Assembly: GCF_000003605.2 (NCBI RefSeq)
Contig: NW_003158724.1
Coordinates: forward strand, 1,222,824-1,286,823
Direction of reading: 5' to 3'
Source: Saccoglossus kowalevskii
Lineage: Eukaryota > Hemichordata > Enteropneusta > Harrimaniidae
Length of the DNA stretch: 64,000 nucleotides
Shown here: one piece after another, positions 50,201 to 60,466 of the stretch
Numbering within the stretch: position 1 is the stretch's first letter
Layout of the letters: each line of letters starts with the position of its first letter
The notes under the pieces: model-generated
The model's input: only the letters and a program-made list of their open reading frames with translations
What the model was told of the DNA's origin: nothing
Databases searched by the model: none
Position numbers and translations under genes: made by a program

Positions 50201-53200
50201 CATGGTATTGGTATATTTGACTATTAATATGGCTGCCTGTCACATGGAATTAAATCGCGAAACTTAGTTCACATGTGACATGTTACGTGTATATGTGAGT
50301 AATTTGGCGGTCCAGGAATGTATAATATGTTAGCCCATATTTTGGGAAAAAAGTGTTAATAAATGACCCCAACATTTCCATTTACACCATTTAGTAATCA
50401 CTGTATTTTTACTTAATGATTATCGGTCAAAAACGTTTACTCTACTGTGTTATGGCATTTATGTTATGAAAAATCACCGTATTTAGAATGTGACTGATAT
50501 TATCAATTAGAAACAAAAGTCTCATACGGAAAAGTTATTTTCTTATGATACCACTCAATTTTAATACATCATCATTATTAGCCACGATGGAGAAAACACT
50601 TTACAGTGGTTGCTTTACTTGAACAACGACAAGACAGGTGTCACTCTGTGTTTAGAATATGTGTGGGGTACAGATTCGATGATTTTATACGACATGCTAG
50701 TTAACTTAACCAATAAACAGGGACGAAAGGTCATACTAGTCTCCCACGAGACAAACAGTGTTTGATCACCATTGAAGTTGCTCCCTATGTCCCCATTCAA
50801 ACCATTCCCTGCATAACGCACCATGAATCGATTATAACGTACACCCGTACAGGATTGTTAGCTTTGCAGTAACGTTGTAAAACCCCACAAAATATGTTTC
50901 AAAATGAGGTGTACAAATTATGGAAGACGCTAGTAAAATTACCTGTCTACTTTCATCACCGCCATCATGTATACTAGTATATCACCGCGATACATGAAAC
51001 ACAAATCGTCACGTGTCTCTGCGGGCTCCTCGGATACCCGAGATATCGAACGTAGCAGTCAAGTATTCAACATAAATATGATGTTTTATTGATCAATGTG
51101 AGCAATCAATCCAGACAGACTATTCACTGATCGATGGCTTATATTGTATAGTTATTATTTTGCAAACTGTAAAATGATTAATTTTCACTGAGTTTAAATT
51201 TCGTTGATTTAGCATCTCAGGCATATTCAGTTGGTTTTAAATTCACGGTTTTATTATCATGATTTAGACAATGTGTTCTATGCTAAATTTTACATATTCA
51301 CTGGGTTTCAATTTAGCTCATTTTCCTGTCAGCGAAATAAGCAAAATTAAAAGCCAGTGAATAATTAACCCTAAAACAGTATTATTCTAAGTCAGCAGAG
51401 AAAATCGTGAAGGACTCGGAAGATTTGAGGGAGATAAAACACTTTTACCCCGTGTGATAATTACTACCATCACGGTGATACCGCAATGGCATGGGGAGAA
51501 GTATGAATAAATGATAATACAGAGCCAATCAAAGTAGTCGATTTATTCCAACCATCAAATGTTTCTCACGTGACTGACCATCAACCAACCAGTAAGCGTT
51601 CTCCGATACCACTGCTTACTAATTTGCGTGAGCGCATCATTAGTGTTTTCAGCCCAGGCGGAAATGAACTAGAAAGTCGAGTCCAAATTCAATGTCACTG
51701 GGCAACCTCAATTTTACATATTTTAGAGGTACATCTTACGGTTGTGTATGTAATTCACTGAGTCTTACTAGATGGTTATATTTATCGTGACTCACTGTGA
51801 AGTCTTACTTACAATTGATTTAAGAAAATCATTATTAGTGATAAGCCGTCACAGTTAGGATACCAGACTGCATTTATCGGAAATATGTTGGTATTCTATA
51901 CGATCTGTAGTAAATGGGGAATCACTATATTGACTTGCTCAACATAATGGAGTGACAATGCTTTCTGATGTAAAATGTATATTGATGTGGGTACAATCCA
52001 AAGCATACGTCAGTCGAAGATGTTATTGAAATGAGTACTAGTAACAGCCTCGCTGTCACGTTGTCTTCAGTATACCTCATCCTGAAGGACTCGAACAATT
52101 TGAATTATTGAATTACTGGTTAGCGTTTTCCTCGAATGATGATATTATTCCATTTTACAGCGATCGACATAAAGCCGCGTGTCCAGTGGAACAATAAATC
52201 GAATCTCACACCAAGAGGGACAATGGTGATCGTTCGAGGGAAAAGCATCACCTCGTATACACCACTTAAGATAGTTGGAAACACAGATCAGCGTCGTTGG
52301 CGAGGGAGCAGAGCTGTTCAAGCGAGAATAGAGTAATAGCGTATATCATTATTCTATAGCATGGGTTCGGTGACCCATCAGATCAATTTCGTGTAAAAGT
52401 GACAGAAGTCCAGTTAATAGATATGATCATAATTGAGTTTCTTTCACTACCATCGATCAGAAATGTCAGATGTATCAAAAGAATGCACCAAGCGATGACA
52501 TTCCAAAGAAATCACGACTATATGTGATAGTTTTAACCACATAAAATATCCTAATTCAATTATGTTATTAATAGCTATGGGATATGTTAGTTTAAGAAGG
52601 AATAAAATAGTTCATCACATCGACATACTGATAACGTTTTCGGCTTTATTGGGGGGGGGAGTAAATAAGTAACAAAGCTATATCTTGTATATGCATCTTT
52701 CCACAATCACAGGTTTTCTTATATAGAATACCGTTGCTAAGCCGACAATGTGCAAGTCTAAATGATATGAAAGTATGAGCGCCGTCTCGCAACATACACC
52801 CACGGCGTGCTAATAACATATTGAAATCGCAATTTTGTCTCAATATTTAATAGAAAAAAAAAACCAGCAAAGAGTTTTATGATGAACTGCTGCCATGCTA
52901 TTAGTCGGACTTCTATTCGAATCATGACGTCGCGTGTGGAACTCGGTGAAAAGTTCAAGTGCCAAGTGAATCCCGACATTTTCCGTTTTATAAGAGACGG
53001 TGCAACAACAACAATAATTCAGGCTCCCGGCAGAATCATGATCTAGCAATAAATGATACTTGCGAAAGTTATGGACTTACAATAAATGCGAGATTCTTGG
53101 ACGTGTTGCTAGTTGGCCTAGCAACGAAAGGATGAGAAACGTGATATGTGTGGAATGAGAAAGTGAGATGTATGGACTGAGACTGGCAAGGAATGAGAAG

Positions 53201-55723
53201 CGCGCGATGTCATGATGATGAATCTCGAGAAATTGACATTTGGACTAACATCGACTACTGATGAACGGCGAATCATAATCTGTGGATTGCATAGTTCACT
53301 GTTTCAGCTTGATAAAAACGAAGAAAATATCTTAGATGTTATTTCCCTGCACTCCTGATCTCACCACCTTTTTTTCTACGGACGATATTCTGAAGATAGA
53401 ATTAATGCCCGCCGACGTTTTAATTTAATGTGTTTACCTCGTAATTGAATTAACAAAATGACCTTTCCAGAGACCTTTTAACTGCGTCATAGTTACCCAT
53501 GGGCACTCGGTAGAGTCAAGCTGGTATATATTGCTGATCAGTGCAGTTATCATAATGAAAAGCCATGTGAGGTAATCATGAGCTGCCAATATTCTTCTAT
53601 GACCAAGAGCTGAATCTTAGATGCCATTACGAAAATTAACGTTGAGTTTTGACCCAAAATTAAAAGAAGTAATGATTTTATTGAAGGAAATGAAAAATAA
53701 ATCTGCGCTAGTGTTACCTTTTTATATATATTAACTGATTAAAGTGGTGGACTAATTTCATGTGATTCAGTTTACTTGCCATGGGGGGGGGGGGGTAATA
53801 TATTTTACCCGGATGTTGGCTTTCATATTTGCATATAAGCAGATTACTATATTCTTTATAGTCCATATATCAGTATTAATAATAATCGTTCAGTCTACAT
53901 TTTAAATAATCCATCTCCCAATTATCGCAATAGCCAAGTTCATGACCCCTGTAATTCAGTTTGTGTATATTCCTTCGCCACTTTGACACTCATCTGTACT
54001 ACGCACGCGCATAATACTGGATGTTTTGCATTATGAACTGCTTAGGCCACAGTTATGAGATACTGTTTTCATTTCATTTTTACAATATTTTGACAGAAAC
54101 CAGAAAGGAAAATCGAGAGCTGCCCGTTTGAACGGACGCGTGCGCGCTGACCAGAACCAAATCTTTTTGTTTGGCCTTACTTTGAAACCAAGCCAAATTG
54201 GCGTTTTGTGCATGTCAGCCATTGTTTATATTTCATAGTCGTTCTTCAGCATCGATGTATTCCTTGTGTCACAATGGTAATGGTACATAGACAAGCAACT
54301 AACTTCAGTACAGATGACGTCATAGATGATTGTACGGTTTGCATTAGTATCGTGTTATTTCCCCATAACAACATTTCTTACTAGACGTTCTTTATATAAG
54401 CATGGTACATTTGGTATTTAATAAATTAAGAGAACGCGGACAGCCAACAATAAACGTGCATTCCTATACATGTTAATTTACGTAGCAATCTATATTCATT
54501 TTCTACATATCTGGAAATTTACAAGTAAATTCACGCAACTGTAATTTCGTGTGAAATTGACCAGTTCTACTACAGTTAAATTTAATAGTAATTACATAAT
54601 AATTACTATTATTTGTTATGGTTTAGTATATTTGATTCGAGTATCTGGATATGCCTGTGACATTACCGAAATGAAATTTTTTTTTTCATTCGACGATTTA
54701 CACACGATATGCGACAGGAAATATGTCAGTGTTTTCAAATGCCATGCATCGCAATGATTACTCGGTTAAGTAAAAGTTGTGAATGCAGAACAGTACATTA
54801 GGTATGCTAGCAAGGTTCGATTACGTCAACACTAGGCGTTGGTGGAGTGATTTGGGGTCCTAATGGCTGTGCATATTTGATATAGCCTTCTACTAACAAC
54901 AATTAAACGTAGATTCCCTTTTGAAAGATTTGGTTCCTGCATTGATTTATATTTCCATTGAACATATGCGTCAGATAAAACACTGCATAAATTATTGTAG
55001 AACATGCAGACAATGAAATGGACCTTTTCTGATCAAACAACTGATGACTCACGAACATAATTCACACAACATGCACATACATTGTGAATGTTTCTACGAA
55101 AAGGGCGTAATGCACATTACCTGTAAGTCGCGCCCTCTAGTGGCGGGGCGCTTTAGTGACGTCGAAATGACGTATATGGTGAAGGCAATGTCGTTCAAGC
55201 TGACAAATGTGTCTGGCAGTTGAGTCGTTCGTCATCTAAAACATAGTAACGTCTCTCCAAAATATAATCTTCATTACTGACAACAGCAGTTAAAAACTAT
55301 GTCGATGCTTTGAACGACATTAGTGTCACCCAGGTACGCGCATCGCCGCTAGAGGGCGCGGGGTTATAGGAAAGGTGTATTGGATGTTTAACCACTTTGA
55401 AATATGCATGCGTAAGTCTTTGACTTCGCAATAGCATGTTTGTATACAACAACCTGGAACTAACTACTTCACTGGGTTAAGTTTCCCACATGTAAACAGA
55501 AAACACACACATTACACACATACGAAATCAAATTAGATTGGCAACACGTTACACATATATTGATGAATTAGTATATGACTCACCATATCCAGCACCAGGT
55601 TAAGGAAGAACACCATATCGACATACGTCGGCGTCGAAAGGTCCATAACCGGTCGCACAAGGTTACTGTAATTCCCCAACTTGTCGTTAAAAAGGCGATG
55701 CAGATCTGCATTGCCGAGAATAC
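43683..55723 (-). CDS. nAChR non-alpha subunit gene (cassette B), exons 2-7; exon 1 not found
   Basis: Minus-strand exons at 55723-55584, 47913-47869, 47588-47479, 46978-46776, 45331-45005 and 44275-43683 (140, 45, 110, 203, 327 and 593 nt) join in frame. They give about 472 residues after the missing signal-peptide exon. Order of parts: LVRPV strand, loop D SNCW, loop A LWLPDVYFYQ, Cys loop C-KIDPTYFPFDEQR-C, loop B FGTW, loop C KEYYPD, M1 IMPCT, M2 preceded by ESQGK, M3, cytoplasmic loop, amphipathic helix and M4. It is a non-alpha subunit that lacks the -1' Glu. Sequons are NYS, NET and NGT. Intron 2 is about 7.7 kb. Cassette A lies downstream on the same strand and is a tandem copy of exons 3-7 only. 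Confidence 0.92.
44607..44620 (-). promoter_or_regulatory. CTCF-like half motif in intron 6 of cassette B
   Basis: GCGCCCTCTACCGA occurs after ATTCCTATAAATC. The same arrangement is found at 55.1 and, inverted, at 55.35 kb. The core is weaker on its 3' side. Confidence 0.25.
45005..45331 (-). CDS. cassette B exon 6 (loop C, M1, M2)
   Basis: This 327-nt exon encodes GEWDLEDL, a loop C without paired Cys, M1, ESQGKISLGVTVLL (start of M2) and LLLVAEVMPASD. The donor is G|GTAAGT. It keeps Gln-Gly at -2'/-1', as in cassette A. Confidence 0.95.
46776..46978 (-). CDS. cassette B exon 5 (Cys loop)
   Basis: This 203-nt exon encodes KYENFLLDHL, WTAPVIFRGHC, the 13-residue Cys loop, FGTWQYDGFE and an NGT sequon. 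By eye about 9 of 68 residues differ from cassette A. The donor is G|GTGGGT. Confidence 0.94.
47479..47588 (-). CDS. cassette B exon 4 (110 nt)
   Basis: It encodes SWQDEYLIWN to LPDVYFYQ. DYSEIKSM replaces the DYGGIKSI of cassette A. The donor is AA|GTAAGT and NET is a sequon. Confidence 0.94.
47869..47913 (-). CDS. cassette B exon 3 (45 nt)
   Basis: It encodes DEKSQTLTSNCWMAL, with a donor GTGAGT. It shares the unusual Cys before the loop D Trp with cassette A. Confidence 0.94.
52879..53046 (+). CDS. 55-codon ORF, unknown, inside intron 2 of cassette B gene
   Basis: It starts MMNCCHAISRTS and continues RVELGEKFKCQVNPD. The composition is coding-like but the length could arise by chance. 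It is antisense to the receptor gene. Confidence 0.18.
   Translation: MMNCCHAISRTSIRIMTSRVELGEKFKCQVNPDIFRFIRDGATTTIIQAPGRIMI
54031..54222 (-). CDS. 63-codon ORF, unknown, inside intron 2 of cassette B gene
   Basis: The frame starts MADMHKTPIWLGFK and is rich in basic and aromatic residues. It is on the same strand as the receptor. I see no splice sites that would link it to the receptor and recognise no family. It is probably chance or repeat-derived. Confidence 0.15.
   Translation of the reverse strand: MADMHKTPIWLGFKVRPNKKIWFWSARTRPFKRAALDFPFWFLSKYCKNEMKTVSHNCGLSSS
55130..55148 (-). promoter_or_regulatory. CTCF-like motif upstream cluster, reverse orientation
   Basis: The plus strand reads GCGCCCTCTAGTGG, whose complement CCACTAGAGGGCGC fits the animal CTCF core. 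It is part of a roughly 45-bp repeated module (see also 44607 and 55340). It lies about 440 bp downstream of exon 2, within intron 2 of the minus-strand gene. Binding is inferred. Confidence 0.4.
55340..55360 (+). promoter_or_regulatory. CTCF-like motif, forward orientation
   Basis: CCGCTAGAGGGCGC differs by one base from the core consensus and points away from the motif at 55130. It lies about 230 bp from exon 2, in intron 2. Confidence 0.35.
55584..55723 (-). CDS. only minus-strand nAChR exon 2 (140 nt)
   Basis: It encodes ADLHRLFNDKL, NYSNLVRPVMDL and FFLNLVLDM. The acceptor is TTATTTATAG and the donor ATG|GTGAGT. It has the same length and phases as exon 2 of the plus-strand gene. Its phase-0 end can be joined in frame to exon 3 of either cassette. 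Confidence 0.92.
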
Positions 55724-56313
55724 CTATAAATAACAACGATAATACTCATAAAAAATGTGCTCAACACTCTAATCAGTTTTACTTATTGAATTAAACATTT
55801 AGAGGGATCAAAGTTATTTAATTTGTCAATGTTTGTCAGTGGTAGTCGGCGACGACGTATACGGTTATCATCAATGCCTAGAAGGAACATACTTTCCCCA
55901 TCATTTCAAAATGTTCGTTTCACTAGAACATTTAAGCTGGTATTGTAATAATATGCGTGGTCAAAAACGGGTCTAGTCATATCAGTACGTTACTAGAGCT
56001 TCCCTCAATATAAGAAGCGTGAGTGATGTGTTGTACTCGAACAACACAAATTTACTTTTTTGTTACGTTTTGCGGGCTATAGTGTAAAATACCATAGTAT
56101 ACGCCCTCTATTGTTTGCATCATAAAGTGTCCCTATTGTATAACCACAGTTATTATTCTTTCGTGCGTACGGATGACACGTTCTCTCCACGTAATCATTT
56201 TTTTTATTTCAACTCGAAGCTATTAGCTTTTTTCAACGGGGCTTGTAAATTTACTGTGAATACAACGGATACCCTTGATAACTACGTCAATTGTACAGTT
56301 ACATTATCATGGA

Positions 56314-56576
56314 TTATTCCGGCTTAGAAATCGAAAATATCTGTACAGGAAAGCCGACATGACAAACACACATGAGGGAAAAAGCACTGTAAGGCACATC
56401 TGGGTGATAAACGAGCAACAATTCTGAAGAACAAGTCTGATAACGCCCCTTGAACGCCCCGATGTGAACACCGATAGTTTCAGGCTCAGTAACGCGGGAA
56501 ATGAGTCCGAGATCACATGTATACAGTGATGGCGTGTGATTACGAAACTCAATAGAGTTCCATTCAGGCAGGTAAT
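56314..56576 (-). CDS. possible terminal exon, unknown protein
   Basis: The acceptor TCCCAATTATTTTAG precedes an 86-codon open frame on the minus strand (YLPEWNSIEFRNH, CDLGLISRVTEPETIG, YHPDVPYSAF) that ends at a stop. It lies about 590 bp 5' of nAChR exon 2 on the same strand. I recognise no family, and a second frame is also open here. Confidence 0.25.
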
Positions 56577-58864
56577 CTAAAATAATTGGGAAGAAAAAGT
56601 GAAGCCTTTGTTGAGTACAAAGCCACATTTATCGGACTTTGAGAGCAGTTGTTGTCAACTGAATAGCCAGAAGTAATTTTACTTCAGCGATGACGTTTTT
56701 TCCTGACACTCCTGAGAAACTGCCATTTTATTCGGGATTATCAGTGCTCACATTCACGAGTATTACAGTTTGGGTGGGAATCTATACGGGACTGTAGTAT
56801 CGGCTTTTGTGCAACGATGATTCTACAATTTATAAAATGTCGTTGAATGAATACGCGAAAACCGGAACATCATTTACGCAATGTTGCACTCCCGGTCAGC
56901 TGACGGGGAAATTGTACGAAAGCAGCATATTCTCACGTTCGAAGTTTCAGGGGTGGCGTGACTCAGCGGAAGCTATCGAGCGCTTGGCGCATACGATCTA
57001 ATCAGTATTATGTTGGAAAAATCAGATAATTTACTTCCAACTTATCAAGGTGAAATGATATCTTATCATCATAAAGTATTGTGCAATTGTGACAGGAGAT
57101 GCGGCAGACAAAATATGTTACGTCAAACAAATAGTTACGTCTTCCGATAACATACATCCGATGGAAAGATACGATTGTATATCATGCTACAGTTTGAATG
57201 TTCACTTATTCGACAACACGTGTGACGAATAACATCTGAATAATTTTTATCTTATTGCACACGTAAGGTCGTTCTTACCCCAATAAACTGGTTGCGTTTG
57301 CGCACAATAGTAAAAATATTTTTATTTAAACAGCGACATATGGATAATTATTTAGGTATTATTGACTTGAAAAAATATTATCATGCACGACGAAATAATA
57401 TAACACAAGTTTGCTATAAAAAAATCCGCCAAATGATTTACACTGGGATATATTGTTGCGTCTTGTTTTGCCATAGGAAACAATATAAAAAAGTTAAACC
57501 GATTAAACCTGTTGCGATGACCATTTTCTGTATATAATTTCTTCATTAACGAAACACGAAAATTAAAACAAATATAGTTTGGAGCAGAGTAGTGTCGGTT
57601 ATTATTAAAACTACGAAAGAAGGGGCCAAAAGGTGACATCAGTATGCAGGAATAAAGGTGTAAACAAGAAACACCTCGATGGGAAATGACTTTCACGCTA
57701 ATCCCAAACAAATCACGCAAAAATTTGAAGATACTTTCAATTTAAAAAACAAACAAAACGTGACCATCGCGTAGCATGATATTTCGAAAATATTTTGATT
57801 CATTCACGATATTTCAAATGATGAAAATCCCGATACTCAAACAAATCACGACTTTCGTGATCCACAAACAAACAAGTTTACCAGCTTAGAAATTGACTAT
57901 TCTATCGATTCTCGACCATAAAATGAACATCAGTGATTTATCAATCTGTCATCTAAAAAGCCGTAGCACAGTTTAGTAGAGTGCATATGAAGTCAAAAAG
58001 ACTATAATTGACGCGTTTGACGTTACGCCTGAGTTGTGTTTGACATCATTTCGAACCTTAATGTGGGCGAATGACACAGTGCAATTATGACTGCGACTTC
58101 GTCCACGTGTTTTTGACTGTCGCTGTTGGAAGCTTTGATGCATGACACTTTCAACAAAGACAGACCGATTAGGAAGATAGGACTATCTTAAAAGCCATTA
58201 AAATACCCGAATTCTCGTTTAATTGCCTATATACTCTTGCTCATGGTAATATGTTTTTTTGTATAAAATCCTGTCGAAGATTCGGTTATTAATCGATTAA
58301 ATTAAAAGGCGGTTTAAAGATGCGGTCGATATACACATTCTCAATTTGCTTAATTCTGAAAATGAATATGAATTTCACCCAAAAGAATTTATCCGAACAT
58401 ACAATCCAACTGTTTTACCGAAACACACACACAAGTCAAATATATCGATTTTTTAAAGAAAAAAAAAAACATGATTGCCGCAATAATAAGGTTAGCCTTC
58501 TCGATGTCAATGGTGTTAACTGAGATCATGTGACCCGAAATTAAAATCCAACGACACTTGTCAAACTCGTTCGTTTTATTTAATTCTATAACGCAATAAC
58601 CATTTGGGAGGTCATATGACCGGAAAGAAATCTCACAGAGTTGTCACTTTTCATTTGCCTCCCATTCTTGCTTAGCAAATTATGATTGAAACGTACTCGT
58701 ACAATTCTGTCACTCGATCAACTGGATTTAGTAAGCTCCAGTTCCATTTCATGATTCTGTATTAAAACTACTTGTGCGCGATTACCAAAGCGTCAATAAG
58801 CACTGTGTGACGTCACGGCACCCAAGTGGCAACTTATACATGTATTGTAAAATCCTAACATTAT

Positions 58865-58915
58865 GATTGGCTAAACTATTAATCTTATAGCCAATCAGGT
58901 ACGATTGTATAATTT
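58865..58915. repeat. imperfect inverted repeat around TGATTGGCTA and TAGCCAATCA
   Basis: The arms TGATTGGCTA and TAGCCAATCA are perfect and the flanks match weakly. Each arm contains a CCAAT box, but no gene start is visible nearby. Confidence 0.4.
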
Positions 58916-60436
58916 ATTACCAACTTAAAGTAAATCAACGCGTCGGACTAAACAGCTCCTTTGATGGAGCACTGCAACTTGTCACCGAGAGCACTATATG
59001 CAAAGAGAACGGTTCTTACCAACTTATTACACTGGAGACATAATACTGGCTCTACTACAACACAAATAACTTTACAGAAATGATTCCTGTGAGGTGTTTC
59101 AATTTCTGAACAACTTTGAGTGTCAACTAATCAGTAATAAATAAACTATCGCTAGAAGTTCCTGCAGTACGCCGAGGGGATTCATGCATGCGCAAAAAAC
59201 ACAGCATGGCCGTGATCTTGATGGACAGAACCCGTAGCTCACATACGTAATTAGAAAGATGGCTAGAAACATGTGCGTGTGAAGTTGATCCTCTTTCTAA
59301 TATCAATTAATCCACCGCGTCGTAACAGCTGCTTCTAAAATTACAGATAAGTCGGCGATCGGATGAGTGGATGTGTTATCAAGTTGTTTTTCGGCAACAT
59401 GCGTTTCTCGTATGCAATGAGTATTTAAGTACATGATAACATTTAAACAGAATTTGAAAATTATAATTTTTATAAAACTTGTGAATTTTGTTATATAAGG
59501 CTGTTAACATTCTTTAAAAGGAAATATACTATAGCAGAATAATCTGGAACCGAATACACACTGAGGATAAACAAAATATTGACATTTAGTTACGATAATC
59601 GGTTCTAGCAACCCCTTTGAACATCTTTCATAAAATAAACCTACATAACTTTCGAGATATATTTTTTAAAATTTGGATTACAACTGTAGCTTATGAAACA
59701 TTGTGACCATCTGATCCACAATTAACAAAATTATAGAAAAATGCATACAAATTTGCAAAATGTTGCACGACATTTTCTGGCGGGAAGAATTATGTCGTTC
59801 AAAACGAAATGCGATGAATTAAATGAAATGTACTAGTATTTTCCACATTCTAATTTCATTATTTCATATCAATGAAATGTGTTGTGAATAGAAGTTCGAT
59901 GTACTATTCATGAATTCAGCCATGACAGCTAATGTCCTTGGATACTACCTAAGTTGAGACGCACGTGCTGAGACAACGAACAATTCTAGCCTCCTTGCTC
60001 AAAGGTCTGGACCATAGTTATAAACAGGTAACTACTGTTCACGGAGTGATTATATATGTATCGTTGATATTGTAGTACCACTATACGCGAATACGTGACA
60101 TCACACTCGAATCACGTGAGTGCGATATACTCGCGTTGAGGTGGACAATATACATGCACTCATAGCCATCATGAAAGATACTAATATCTTCCATATACCG
60201 AATATTAAGACAATGCCTATCACGGCAGATGTTCGGGGCCAATGATTTATTTATAAGAAATAAAATAACTTCGTTAATACCAACTACCATCTCATTATCA
60301 CACGGTATTCTTAAGGAATGTAAGACTGTGCTTGGTTTTAATACGCTAGCGATGAAACGAAAATAGACACGAGATCGTCAACCACATTTCACGCGACCAT
60401 GTAGAGAACAATTGGGGAATGTATTAGATTCATCCC

Positions 60437-60466
60437 ATCATGGAAGGAATTAGTACCTTCCATGAT
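60437..60466. repeat. 11-bp perfect hairpin
   Basis: ATCATGGAAGG and CCTTCCATGAT are separated by an 8-nt loop. It lies in an otherwise featureless region. Confidence 0.65.

Larger units (their letters stand above)
47914..55583 (-). other. intron 2 of the cassette B gene
   Basis: About 7.7 kb bounded by GTGAGT on the exon 2 side and an acceptor before exon 3. The duplication breakpoint (near 48.72 kb) and the CTCF-like pair (55.13 and 55.35 kb) lie in it. Confidence 0.8.

Noticed and set aside
38960-53795. poly-G runs as G-quadruplex control elements
   Set aside because: They are single homopolymer runs without the four-tract pattern and not near any exon.
57352-57720. 122-codon minus-strand frame as a signal-peptide exon or gene
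   Set aside because: It is AT-rich with chance-like composition, overlaps another frame and has no donor in the needed phase.
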